Shown here in pieces: positions 8,796 through 17,355 of a DNA stretch of 64,000 nucleotides. The position numbers and the translations under genes were made by a program. The stretch's first letter is position 1; each line of letters starts with the position of its first letter. The DNA is from Butyrivibrio sp. AE3009 (GTDB lineage Bacteria > Bacillota > Clostridia > Lachnospirales > Lachnospiraceae), in contig NZ_ATVS01000002.1 in assembly GCF_000420845.1 (NCBI RefSeq), forward strand, positions 163,350 to 227,349. The letters are read 5' to 3'. Under the pieces are notes generated by a model. The model was not told the origin of the DNA. It saw only the letters and a list, made by a program, of their open reading frames with translations, and searched no databases.

Positions 8796-8805
8796 TGAGG
8801 TTTTT

Positions 8806-9489
8806 ATGGAAACTAATGATTTAAAGCAGGAAGTAACAGATAAGTATTCCCTTAGAGGCAGAGTTTTTAACAGAATCAGAGAGGATATCCTCAACGGCAA
8901 GTACAAGGACCATGAGGAACTCAAGGAAGTGGCCATCGGACAGGAGCTTGGCGTATCAAGAACTCCTGTAAGGGAGGCTTTCAGACAGCTTGAGCTGGAG
9001 GGACTTATTCAGATCATTCCAAACCGTGGTGCCTATGTGACCGGAATTAAGGTTAAGGACATCCAGGATATCTATATGATTCGTTCCAAGCTTGAGGGAC
9101 TGTGTGCAAGATGGGCCTGTGAGAATATTACAAAGGAACAGCTGGAGGAGATGGAGGAGAACATCTATCTGGCTGAGTTTCATGCTGCAAGAGGACATAT
9201 GGAGCAGATGGCTGAGTTGGATAACAGATTCCACAACATCCTCTATGAGTCATGTAACTCCAAGATGCTGGAGCACCTTCTCAAGGACTATCATCAGTAT
9301 GTATGGAGAGTGAGACAGAAGACTCTTTCCAGCAGCAGAGGCGCTGTATCCAATGTTGAGCACAAGTTCATTATGGAGGCCATCAGGGAGAACAATCCCG
9401 ACAAGGCAGAGGAACTGGCCAATCAGCATATGATCAATGCCTATGAGAATATGCTGGATAAGGGACTTCTAGAACTTTATGAGCAGTGA
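8806..9489 (+). CDS. GntR-family regulator, FCD subfamily
   Basis: This 227-residue protein has an N-terminal winged helix (about residues 15-80; LGVSRTPVREAFRQLELEGLI, GAYVTG) and a C-terminal all-helical FCD domain. The FCD domain has spaced His residues (in ELDNRFHNILYES, VEHKFIMEAI and ANQHM) that usually hold a metal near the effector pocket. It begins ten bases after the citrate synthase stop and precedes icd, so it very probably controls this operon, with the palindrome at 7296-7319 as its site. FCD regulators often sense small carboxylates, and citrate or 2-oxoglutarate would fit the context, but the effector cannot be read from the sequence. Confidence 0.9.
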   Translation: METNDLKQEVTDKYSLRGRVFNRIREDILNGKYKDHEELKEVAIGQELGVSRTPVREAFRQLELEGLIQIIPNRGAYVTGIKVKDIQDIYMIRSKLEGLCARWACENITKEQLEEMEENIYLAEFHAARGHMEQMAELDNRFHNILYESCNSKMLEHLLKDYHQYVWRVRQKTLSSSRGAVSNVEHKFIMEAIRENNPDKAEELANQHMINAYENMLDKGLLELYEQ

Positions 9490-9526
9490 TAATATGGGGC
9501 AATAAAGAACAGGGACAAGAGTAATT

Positions 9527-9582
9527 GTGGCATGTCTTGACGTGTCACCGAGTGGAATGGGGACATGTCTTGACGTGTCCCC
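9527..9582. repeat. Tandem imperfect palindromes between the gntR-type gene and icd
   Basis: The 16-mer CATGTCTTGACGTGTC occurs twice (9531-9546 and 9562-9577). The second copy lies in a 24-bp palindrome (9559-9582) whose arms are GGGGACATGT and ACGTGTCCCC around CTTG. The first is a weaker version with GTGG/TCAC ends. They may be REP-like elements related to the repeat at 222-309, or operators controlling icd. Confidence 0.6.
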
Positions 9583-9603
9583 TTACATATAAGGAGGAGA
9601 ATT

Positions 9604-10809
9604 ATGAGCAGGATTGCGATGACTACACCCATTGTTGAGATGGACGGAGATGAGATGACAAGAGTCCTTTGGCAGATGATCAAGGACAAGCTGATCCTTC
9701 CATATGTTGATCTTAAGACTGAGTATTATGACCTTGGACTTAAGCACAGAGATGACACCGATGATCAGGTTACTGTTGACAGTGCCAATGCCACACTTAA
9801 GTACGGCGTTGCAGTTAAGTGTGCTACAATAACTCCCAACAATGAGAGAGTTGAAGAGTACAAGCTCAAGAAGATGTGGAAGAGCCCTAACGGCACAATC
9901 AGAGCAATTCTTGACGGAACAGTATTCAGAACTCCTATTATGGTCAAGGGAATCGAACCTAACGTCAAGACCTGGGAAGCACCCATCACTCTTGCAAGAC
10001 ATGCCTACGGCGACGTATACAAGAATGTTGAGATAAGAGTACCCGGACCCGGCAAGGCAGAGCTGGTATTTACCGGAGCAGACGGAACCGAGATCCGTGA
10101 GACTATTCATGAATTCGACGAGCCCGGAATCATACAGGGTGTTCACAACAAGGATTCATCCATCAGAAGCTTTGCAAGAGCCTGCTTTAAGTATGCACTT
10201 GCTGAGAAAAAAGAGTTATGGCTTGGAACCAAGGATACCATCAGTAAGACCTACGACAGAAGATTTAGAGAAATCTTCGATGAGATTTTTGAGACAGAGT
10301 TTAAGGCTGATTTCGAGAAGGCAGGAATAACATATTTTTACACACTTATAGATGATGCCGTTGCCAGAGTAATGAAGTCTAAAGGCGGTTTTATCTGGGC
10401 TTGTAAGAACTATGACGGCGATGTTATGAGTGATATGGTTTCTTCAGCCTTTGGCTCACTTGCTATGATGACTTCCGTGCTTGTTTCTCCTACAGGTGTA
10501 TATGAGTACGAGGCTGCTCACGGAACAGTTCAGAGACATTATTACAAGTACCTCAAGGGAGAACCCACATCCACCAATCCTGTTGCAACAATTTTTGCCT
10601 GGACAGGAGCCCTCAGAAAAAGAGGAGAGCTGGACAATCTGGCTGACCTGTCAGCATTTGCCGATAAGCTTGAGAGAGCAACACTTTCAGTTATCGAATC
10701 AGGCCGCATGACAGGAGACCTTGCGCTTATCACAACTCTTCCTAACCCTCAGAAGCTTGGCTCAGAGGAATTCCTTGATGCCATTGCAGAGGCTTACGAG
10801 GCACTCTGA
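9604..10809 (+). CDS. icd: NADP-dependent isocitrate dehydrogenase (eukaryotic-type)
   Basis: The 401-residue protein is of the dimeric, eukaryote-like class: it opens with the typical [17 protein letters not shown] and contains [15 protein letters not shown] and [10 protein letters not shown]. It oxidises isocitrate to 2-oxoglutarate with NADP+. AAGGAGGAG lies just before the ATG. Together with the Re-citrate synthase 0.8 kb upstream it supplies two of the three enzymes from oxaloacetate to 2-oxoglutarate, so the likely purpose is glutamate supply in an anaerobe. The operon ends with a strong terminator at 10839. Confidence 0.93.
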   Translation: MSRIAMTTPIVEMDGDEMTRVLWQMIKDKLILPYVDLKTEYYDLGLKHRDDTDDQVTVDSANATLKYGVAVKCATITPNNERVEEYKLKKMWKSPNGTIRAILDGTVFRTPIMVKGIEPNVKTWEAPITLARHAYGDVYKNVEIRVPGPGKAELVFTGADGTEIRETIHEFDEPGIIQGVHNKDSSIRSFARACFKYALAEKKELWLGTKDTISKTYDRRFREIFDEIFETEFKADFEKAGITYFYTLIDDAVARVMKSKGGFIWACKNYDGDVMSDMVSSAFGSLAMMTSVLVSPTGVYEYEAAHGTVQRHYYKYLKGEPTSTNPVATIFAWTGALRKRGELDNLADLSAFADKLERATLSVIESGRMTGDLALITTLPNPQKLGSEEFLDAIAEAYEAL

Positions 10810-10838
10810 TAGTTAGAAACGATCAGAAGATAAAAATA

Positions 10839-10882
10839 ACAGTGCAGAGACCGTATTACCGGCGAACCTGCACTGTTTTTTT
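10839..10882. terminator. Bidirectional terminator between icd and the ABC-F gene
   Basis: ACAGTGCAG (10839-10847) pairs perfectly with CTGCACTGT (10868-10876) and is followed by a T-run. On the other strand the stem is followed by a T-rich stretch, so it can serve both convergent genes. Confidence 0.85.
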
Positions 10883-10897
10883 ATTGTTCGTTATTGT

Positions 10898-12919
10898 TTA
10901 ATCCATGTCGGAAGAGATGCTTTCCCATTCATCGTAGAGGGTTGAGAGCTTCTCTGAAATCTCTGTCTGCTCGTCGCTGAGCTTACGGAGCTTGGCCAGA
11001 TCTGTTCCGATGGAAGGATCTGCGAGAGCTTCGTTTATTTCAGAATCACGCTGCTCTAATTTGGCAATTTCATCCTCACATTTCTTAAGAGCTGCTTCCA
11101 GCTTTCTCTTTTTGGCCTGGGCCTCCTTCTGGACCTTCCAGTCCTGGGCGCCGCCGGAGGGCGCTGAAGAAACTGTTGAAGCTGCTGTGGTAGGAGATGA
11201 AGTTGTAGCTGCCATGCCCTGGTATTTGTAGCTTGTATCGGTGACAAGGTCTTTGCCGGCAGCAGCGGGGCTTGCAACTGAACCTACGCCTTCGCCGAAG
11301 AGTCTTGCATTCTGTTCATCCACATGCTCCAGATAATAGTCGTAGTTGCCGATATAGTTAACCAGCCTTCCGTGGGTAAGATCCAGAATACGTGTGGCGG
11401 TTTTGTTGATGAAGTAGCGGTCATGGCTTACATACAGTACTGTGCCTTCATAGCCTGAGACAGCCGATTCCAGAATCTCCTTGCTGGTGATGTCAAGGTG
11501 GTTGGTGGGCTCGTCCAGGATAAGGAAGTTGGCGTCAGAGAGCATGAGCTTGGCAAGGCTGACACGTCCCTTCTCACCGCCGGATAGATCTCCGATTCTC
11601 TTAAATACATCGTCTCCGGTAAAGAGGAAGGCTGCGAGTGTGTTTCTAATCTCGGTGTTATTTAAGGATGGATAGTCATCCGATATCTCATCGAAAAGAG
11701 TCTTCTCATCGTGGAGTACATGGTGTTCCTGATCGTAGTAGCCGATGTGAACCCTGGTTCCCAGCTCAATTTCGCCGGCATCCATTCTTTCAACACCGTT
11801 AAGGATCTTGAGAATAGTGGTTTTGCCGGTTCCGTTGTCGCCGATGATGGCAACGTGCTCGCCCTTTTTGATGCTGAAATCAAGTCCGGAGAACAGATGC
11901 TCATTGCCAAAGGACTTGGTAAGACCTGTTACCTCCAGCACATCATTGCCGCTTTCGCAATTCGGCTTAAGGGATATTTTCATACGGTCGTCAATATCTA
12001 TGGGTTTATCGAGAACGTCGATCTTAGCCAGCATTTTTTCGCGGGATTCAGCTCTTTTTATGGATTTCTCCCTGTTGAAGGATTTGAGCTTGGTGATGAC
12101 CTCCTCCTGATGCTTGATCTCCTGTTGCTGCTTTAAGTAGGCATTCCACTCATTCGCGCGAAGCTGCTCTTTTTTGGCTGCGTAAGCAGAGTAGTTGCCT
12201 ATAAAGGAGGTGACTTTTTTGTTCTCTACTTCGATGACCTTGTCTGCAATCTTATCAAGGAAATATCTGTCATGGGATACGATAAGTACTGCACCCTTGT
12301 AGTTAAGAAGATAGTTCTCCAGCCATCTGATGGAATTCATATCAAGGTGGTTGGTGGGCTCATCCAGGATGATAAGATCAGGACTCTGTAAAAGGAGCTT
12401 ACCGAGGGCAACTCGCGTTTTCTGACCTCCCGAGAGAGTTGAGATGCTCTTGTCAAATTCCTCGTCGGTAAATCCGAGACCTCTGGCGACGCCGGTTATC
12501 TCGCTTTTCCAGGCGTAACCTGACAGCCTCTGGAACTCATCGTGCATTCTTGCGTAATTCTCCATGTGCTTTTCAAGTTCTTCTCCGGAGAGGATATCCA
12601 TCATGGTCTCGGCATCTCTGATGTTCTGCTCAAGGTCGATGACATGCCTCTTGACCTCCTTGAGCTCTTCGTAGATGGTGTTGTCGGAATCGATGTTCTG
12701 ATTCTGGGCAAGATATCCGTAGGTAAGCCCCTTGGAAAAAGTTACCTCGCCCTCATCCGGCGCAAGATCGCCAATAAGAATCTTGATGAGTGTGGTCTTA
12801 CCGGCACCGTTGATACCGACTATGGCGGTTTTCTCGCCGGCTTCTATATGAAAAGATGCGTTTCTTAAGATGTCTTTGCCATCAAAGGATTTAGTTATAT
12901 TAACTGCTGAAAGTATCAT
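10898..12919 (-). CDS. ABC-F family ATP-binding protein
   Basis: This soluble protein of about 673 residues has two ABC ATPase domains and no membrane segments. The first domain shows GINGAGKTTL, LSGGQKTRV and ILDEPTNHLD; the second shows GDNGTGKTTI, LSGGEKGRV and ILDEPTNHLD. They are joined by a charged linker, and a C-terminal coiled coil (about residues 610-670) resembles that of Uup/YdiF-type factors. ABC-F proteins act on ribosomes, some as translation factors and some as antibiotic-protection factors; nothing here argues specifically for resistance. The start is placed at ATG 12919, preceded by GGAG, instead of a codon 12 triplets upstream. A low-complexity Ala/Thr/Ser stretch lies before the coiled coil. 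Confidence 0.92.
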   Translation of the reverse strand: MILSAVNITKSFDGKDILRNASFHIEAGEKTAIVGINGAGKTTLIKILIGDLAPDEGEVTFSKGLTYGYLAQNQNIDSDNTIYEELKEVKRHVIDLEQNIRDAETMMDILSGEELEKHMENYARMHDEFQRLSGYAWKSEITGVARGLGFTDEEFDKSISTLSGGQKTRVALGKLLLQSPDLIILDEPTNHLDMNSIRWLENYLLNYKGAVLIVSHDRYFLDKIADKVIEVENKKVTSFIGNYSAYAAKKEQLRANEWNAYLKQQQEIKHQEEVITKLKSFNREKSIKRAESREKMLAKIDVLDKPIDIDDRMKISLKPNCESGNDVLEVTGLTKSFGNEHLFSGLDFSIKKGEHVAIIGDNGTGKTTILKILNGVERMDAGEIELGTRVHIGYYDQEHHVLHDEKTLFDEISDDYPSLNNTEIRNTLAAFLFTGDDVFKRIGDLSGGEKGRVSLAKLMLSDANFLILDEPTNHLDITSKEILESAVSGYEGTVLYVSHDRYFINKTATRILDLTHGRLVNYIGNYDYYLEHVDEQNARLFGEGVGSVASPAAAGKDLVTDTSYKYQGMAATTSSPTTAASTVSSAPSGGAQDWKVQKEAQAKKRKLEAALKKCEDEIAKLEQRDSEINEALADPSIGTDLAKLRKLSDEQTEISEKLSTLYDEWESISSDMD

Positions 12920-12990
12920 TTTATATCTCCGTTTTATACCCAATATCAATTTCACATTTTAGCATGAGAGGGAAAATATGTAAAAGCTTA

Positions 12991-13019
12991 TTGACCGAAA
13001 AGATTAGCGTATATATAAT
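12991..13019 (+). promoter_or_regulatory. Promoter of the CPBP protease gene
   Basis: TTGACC (12991-12996) and TATAAT (13014-13019) are exactly 17 bases apart. It sits in the divergent gap with the ABC-F gene and gives a leader of roughly 45 bases. Confidence 0.75.
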
Positions 13020-13068
13020 AAATACGGCGTTTGTCTTTATTTTACTATGAATAATGAAGGAGTCAGTT

Positions 13069-13701
13069 TTGAAACGTTTATATATTCCGTTTGCGTGGGA
13101 ACTGCTATTTATTATTGCAACGATACTATTGCCTAAGCAGGCTTTTCATTTATATTTTGTTTTTTACTCGGGTTTACTTATCTATTTTTATTATTTTTAC
13201 AAGCAGTTTTCCTTCCGCAAGTTAGGTAAGAACATGACCAGATTCGTAAGATTCTGGCTTCCGGTGGCGGCCACCTTCTGTGGTCTTGTGCTCGCCAATT
13301 ATATCAAGAATAATTTAATTCAGGCCAATTTACCGCTGGTTAAGGACGGAACCGTCAGCATCATAACCCATAATGATATTTTGCCGACTGTGTTCTATGC
13401 CATCATGATGATAGTCATGAAGCCGGTGGCAGAGGAACTGTTTTTCAGGAAAGCGATCATCAAATTCGGCAGCGATAAGAGGGTATTTGTTATGTGCATA
13501 GTGAGCCTTCTTTTATGTGCTGTTACAAGGGCACACGGCCTTTTGGGGATAGGCGAGTGGGTGCTCATGGCGCTGCCGGTGACAATAGCCTATGTGATCA
13601 GCAGGAACATCTACATTTCCGTTATGGCACATGTGGCATTTGAGTTCTATGACAATATTTATTCAGTTGTATATGCTATCGGAAGGATTCTTAACAGATG
13701 A
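13069..13701 (+). CDS. CPBP-family intramembrane metalloprotease
   Basis: A protein of about 211 residues that is mostly membrane helices. It carries the CPBP/Abi (CAAX-protease-like) signature EELFFRK near the middle, plus a downstream His in a helix (HVAFEFYDN), consistent with a Glu/His metal site. Members cleave or process membrane-associated substrates, and several Firmicute ones are bacteriocin-immunity factors; the substrate here is unknown. The start is ambiguous: ATG 13054 has no ribosome site, whereas TTG 13069 has AAGGAG six bases upstream, so the TTG is preferred. It may be co-transcribed with the purine permease that follows, since no terminator lies between them. Confidence 0.78.
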   Translation: MKRLYIPFAWELLFIIATILLPKQAFHLYFVFYSGLLIYFYYFYKQFSFRKLGKNMTRFVRFWLPVAATFCGLVLANYIKNNLIQANLPLVKDGTVSIITHNDILPTVFYAIMMIVMKPVAEELFFRKAIIKFGSDKRVFVMCIVSLLLCAVTRAHGLLGIGEWVLMALPVTIAYVISRNIYISVMAHVAFEFYDNIYSVVYAIGRILNR

Positions 13702-13752
13702 TCATCCGACTTGTATATAGAAACCATTAACGCACAGCGAGGAGAAAAAAGT

Positions 13753-15111
13753 ATGTTGGAGAAGCTATTCAAACTCAAGGAGCACAACACTACAGTCAAA
13801 AGAGAGATCCTTGCAGGTCTCACCACATTCCTTACCATGGCCTATATTCTGGCTGTTAACCCTAACATTTTGGGAACCGTCATGAACAGGAATGGTGTAT
13901 TTGTTGCAACAGCACTGGCATCAGCCATTGCAACCTTTATCATGGCATTTCTTGCCAATTATCCTATCGGACTTTCAGCAGGCCTTGGACTTAACGCTTA
14001 TTTTGCTTATACAGTCTGCCTCGGAGAGCTGGCTAATGAGGCTGAGCCTTTTAGAATCGCTCTTACAGCAGTTTTTGTTGAAGGTATTATTTTCATCCTT
14101 CTTTCATTCTTCAAATTCCGTGAACAGATCATCAATAGCATTCCTCAGAACCTGAAATTCGGTATCTCTGCAGGTATCGGACTTTTCATCGCATTTATCG
14201 GAATGCAGAACGCAGGCATCATTGTAAACAGCGATGCTACACTGGTTGATCTCGGAAGCTTCAGAAATCTTGACGTTGTTCTTGCACTTATCGGTGTTAT
14301 CGTTATCGCAGCACTGGTTCACTATAACGTTAAGGGTGCTGTTCTTATCGGTATCCTTGCAATCTGGATCGTTGGTATGATCCTTCAGGCCTGCGGCATT
14401 TATGTTCCTGCTGAGGGAACAAGCCTTTTCCCTTCCTTCGAGGGTGGCCTTGCATTTGATGGCATCAAAGAAACAGCCTTCAAGCTTGATTTTGGATGGG
14501 CTGCTTCACATATCATTCAGTTCCTTGCCATCACCTTCAGTTTCCTCTATGTAGATCTGTTTGATACAGTCGGAACAGTAGTAGGTGTTGCCGACAAGGC
14601 AGGACTTCTTGATGAGAAGGGCAACCTTCCCAGAGTTGGTAAGGTATTCCTTGCAGATGCTGTTGGTACTACAGCAGGTTCACTTCTTGGTACATCAACA
14701 ATCACCAGCTTCGTTGAGTCAAGCGCAGGCGTAGCTGCAGGCGGAAGAACAGGACTTACAGCCCTTACAACAGGCGTTATGTTCCTTGTATCCCTGATCC
14801 TTAGCCCTATCTTCCTTGCTATACCTTCATTCGCTACATCTCCTGCACTTATCTATGTAGGAATGCTGATGCTTATGAGCATCGGTAAGGTTAAGTTTGA
14901 CGGAGACATTGCTGATTCTGTAGGTGCATATCTTGCAGTAGTTATGATGCCTCTTGCATATTCAATCGCTACAGGTATCATGTTTGCGGTTATCGCATGG
15001 GTTATTCTTAAGGTTGTTACCAAGAAGGCCAAGGATATTTCACCTGTAATGTGGGTAGTATTTGTATTGTTTGCACTGAGAATTGTAGCACTGGTTACTA
15101 ATTTCCAGTAA
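13753..15111 (+). CDS. NCS2-family purine permease (guanine/hypoxanthine type)
   Basis: This membrane transporter of about 452 residues and some 12-14 helices resembles the AzgA/PbuG/PbuO branch of NCS2. The opening TTFLTMAYILAVNPNILG and the motif LYVDLFDTVGTVVGVADKAG are typical of the branch. It probably imports guanine or hypoxanthine by proton symport. The start is set at ATG 13753, preceded by a GAGGAG site; the frame extends upstream to 13711 without a ribosome site. I saw no purine riboswitch in front of it. A GC-rich terminator follows. Confidence 0.85.
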   Translation: MLEKLFKLKEHNTTVKREILAGLTTFLTMAYILAVNPNILGTVMNRNGVFVATALASAIATFIMAFLANYPIGLSAGLGLNAYFAYTVCLGELANEAEPFRIALTAVFVEGIIFILLSFFKFREQIINSIPQNLKFGISAGIGLFIAFIGMQNAGIIVNSDATLVDLGSFRNLDVVLALIGVIVIAALVHYNVKGAVLIGILAIWIVGMILQACGIYVPAEGTSLFPSFEGGLAFDGIKETAFKLDFGWAASHIIQFLAITFSFLYVDLFDTVGTVVGVADKAGLLDEKGNLPRVGKVFLADAVGTTAGSLLGTSTITSFVESSAGVAAGGRTGLTALTTGVMFLVSLILSPIFLAIPSFATSPALIYVGMLMLMSIGKVKFDGDIADSVGAYLAVVMMPLAYSIATGIMFAVIAWVILKVVTKKAKDISPVMWVVFVLFALRIVALVTNFQ

Positions 15112-15139
15112 TCGGTATTACATATATGTAACCATAATT

Positions 15140-15180
15140 GCCGGCCTGCAGTCATAATATGTGGGCCGGCATAGTTTTTT
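15140..15180 (+). terminator. Terminator after the purine permease
   Basis: GCCGGCC (15140-15146) pairs with GGCCGGC (15164-15170), followed by ATAG and TTTTTT. The hflK ribosome site AAAAGGAG follows at once. Confidence 0.8.
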
Positions 15181-15194
15181 AAAAGGAGAATATT

Positions 15195-16172
15195 ATGAAT
15201 AACAATGGTCAGTTTTTTCAGGGGAATTTTAACAACATTCCCAATGGAGGGGGCGGTAAAGGCTCCGCAGCAAAGGGTGTCAAAAGAGGCATCATTATCG
15301 GAGCTATCGTTCTCTTTTTACTGCTTTGTCTGGGACAGAGCTTCTATCAGGTAAAAGAGCAGGAGCAGGCAATCCTTACCATGTTCGGTAAGGTAATAAG
15401 GGTCGATACCGCAGGACTTTATTTTAAGGTTCCTTTTATCCAGAAGGCTCATCTAGTTGATATGACAACCCATGGCATAGGAATCGGATATGTCATCAAG
15501 GACGGTCAGAACATCACGATTGATGATGAGGGAGTTATGATCACCTCCGATTTCAATTTTGTTGATATTGATTTCTACCTTGAGTACAAGGTAAGCGATC
15601 CGGTGGCTGCTTTTTATAACACCGAGAATCCGGCAGAGGTCATGAAGAATATGGCTCTTGCCAATATCAGAAATACAGTGGTTAATTACACGGTTGATGA
15701 TGTTATAACCACAGCCAAGGGACAGATTCAGTCCGAGGTTAAGGAGAAGCTTCAGAAGGAGCTTGCGGACAACAACATAGGCATAACTGTTGTGAACCTG
15801 TCAGTTCAGGATGCAGAGCCGCCAACACAGGAAATCGTTCAGGCCTTCAAGTCTGTTGAGACTGCCAAGCAGGGCAAGGAGACAGCTGTTAACAATGCCA
15901 AGAAGTATAAGAGTGAGGAGCTTCCCAAGGCAGAGGCAGAGGCTGATAAGATCGTTCAGGACGCAGAGGCTTCCAAGCAGGCAAGAATCGCAGAAGCCGA
16001 GGGTCAGGTAGCCCGTTTTAATGAGATGTATGAGCAGTACAAGCTTCAGCCCTATATCACCAAGAAGAGACTTTTCTATGAGACCATGGAGGATGTACTT
16101 CCTGATCTCAAGGTTATAATCACTGACGGAAACACAGAGCAGATGCTGCCTCTGGATAGTTTTAACAATTAA
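15195..16172 (+). CDS. hflK: HflK-like SPFH/band-7 membrane protein
   Basis: The 325 residues comprise a short Gly/Asn-rich cytoplasmic N-terminus, one membrane helix (about residues 33-52), an SPFH/prohibitin domain (YQVKEQEQAILTMFGKV onward) and a long Ala/Glu/Lys-rich helix (about 215-275). HflK pairs with HflC in large membrane rings that modulate the FtsH protease. The partner gene begins 17 bases downstream. The start is fixed by AAAAGGAG. Related stomatin or flotillin proteins share the domain, but the tandem with an HflC-like gene supports this call. Confidence 0.85.
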   Translation: MNNNGQFFQGNFNNIPNGGGGKGSAAKGVKRGIIIGAIVLFLLLCLGQSFYQVKEQEQAILTMFGKVIRVDTAGLYFKVPFIQKAHLVDMTTHGIGIGYVIKDGQNITIDDEGVMITSDFNFVDIDFYLEYKVSDPVAAFYNTENPAEVMKNMALANIRNTVVNYTVDDVITTAKGQIQSEVKEKLQKELADNNIGITVVNLSVQDAEPPTQEIVQAFKSVETAKQGKETAVNNAKKYKSEELPKAEAEADKIVQDAEASKQARIAEAEGQVARFNEMYEQYKLQPYITKKRLFYETMEDVLPDLKVIITDGNTEQMLPLDSFNN

Positions 16173-16189
16173 GGGAGGCTGAGTATACT

Positions 16190-17065
16190 ATGAAAAAGAA
16201 TGGAATTATCAAAGCAATTATCATAATAGCTGTAATAGCGGTGATCGGAGTTATCTCCTCCGCAGGTTACGTTGTACATCAGAACGAGTATGTTACCGTA
16301 AGAAGATTCGGTAAGATCATAGCCATCGCCACTGAGCCCGGTCTTCACTTCAAGACTCCTTTCGTGGACGATACACAGTCAATCAGTGCCAAGATAGTAC
16401 TGTATGATATTCCTGCATCTGATGTTATTACCAAGGACAAGAAGTCAATGATCACTGACACTTATGTCCTTTGGAAGGTATCAGAGCCTCTTAAGTATGT
16501 GCAGACTCTTAATGCCATCAGCGACAGGGCAGAGGAGAGAATTGAGGCTTCTGTGTACAATGCTACCAAGAATGCCATCTCTTCCATGACTCAGGATGAA
16601 GTTATTGAGGCAAGAGGAGAGCAGCTTACATCTCTTATCACTCAGGAAGCCAACTCTGATATGTCAGGCTATGGAATTACCATTGTACAGGCTCAGATCA
16701 AGTCTCTGGATCTTCCGGATGACAACAAGCAGGCTGTATATGAGCGTATGATCTCAGAGAGAAATAATATCGCAGCAGCTTATACCGCTGAGGGTGAAGC
16801 TGAGGCCCAGAAGATTCACAATGAGACAGATAAGCAGGTAAGGATCATCACAGCTAAGGCTGAGAAGGATGCTGCAGTTCTTGAAGCTGAGGGTGAATCT
16901 GCTTATATGGCTACACTTGCCAAGGCCTATGATACAGAGGAAAAGGCTGAGTTCTATAGTTTTATCCGCGGACTTGATACACTTAAGCAGTCACTTAAGG
17001 GAGAGAAGACGATAATACTCGACAAGAACTCAGAGCTTGCAAAGATATTGTATGGAAATTTCTGA
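16190..17065 (+). CDS. hflC: HflC-like SPFH/band-7 membrane protein
   Basis: The 291-residue partner of the preceding gene has an N-terminal signal-anchor helix (IIKAIIIIAVIAVIGVIS), an SPFH domain with VHQNEYVTVRRFGKI, and a C-terminal helical region (ERNNIAAAYTAEGEAEAQ) typical of HflC. With HflK it should form the FtsH-modulating complex. The two genes share a transcription unit that ends at the hairpin at 17101. Confidence 0.88.
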   Translation: MKKNGIIKAIIIIAVIAVIGVISSAGYVVHQNEYVTVRRFGKIIAIATEPGLHFKTPFVDDTQSISAKIVLYDIPASDVITKDKKSMITDTYVLWKVSEPLKYVQTLNAISDRAEERIEASVYNATKNAISSMTQDEVIEARGEQLTSLITQEANSDMSGYGITIVQAQIKSLDLPDDNKQAVYERMISERNNIAAAYTAEGEAEAQKIHNETDKQVRIITAKAEKDAAVLEAEGESAYMATLAKAYDTEEKAEFYSFIRGLDTLKQSLKGEKTIILDKNSELAKILYGNF

Positions 17066-17100
17066 TATTTATAATGATTTTCAAGAATTTATGTGATTAA

Positions 17101-17150
17101 CAGACAGGCGTCAGCGGGCAATAAGGTCCCTACTGATGCCTGTCTGCTTT
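17101..17150 (+). terminator. Terminator after hflC
   Basis: CAGACAGGC at 17101 pairs with GCCTGTCTG ending at 17147, continued inwards by TCAG/CTGA and GGG/CCC with small bulges, then CTTTTG. The stem is strong but the T-run is short. Confidence 0.7.
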
Positions 17151-17185
17151 TGATTTATCTGTCTTTTTAAAGTCTATGTTGATTT

Positions 17186-17214
17186 TTGTCTCCAAATGGT
17201 GTATTTTTTATAAT
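17186..17214 (+). promoter_or_regulatory. Promoter of rho, with a leader of about 135 bases
   Basis: TTGTCT (17186-17191) and TATAAT (17209-17214) have a 17-base spacer. Transcription from about 17221 would give a long untranslated leader up to 17356. Rho genes are often autoregulated by attenuation in such leaders. Apart from a short GCC-TTTA-GGC hairpin near 17332, I see no defined structure in it. Confidence 0.6.
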
Positions 17215-17355
17215 ATAGCTGATTATTTATGGTTCTTAAACAAATGCATTTATGCAGTCGTTTATTATTCCCACTTGTGCTAACAGAACATAGTAGAGAG
17301 AAACATAGCTTAAACATATATGCAACAGTGCCTTTAGGCGCAGAATGGAGTTATT

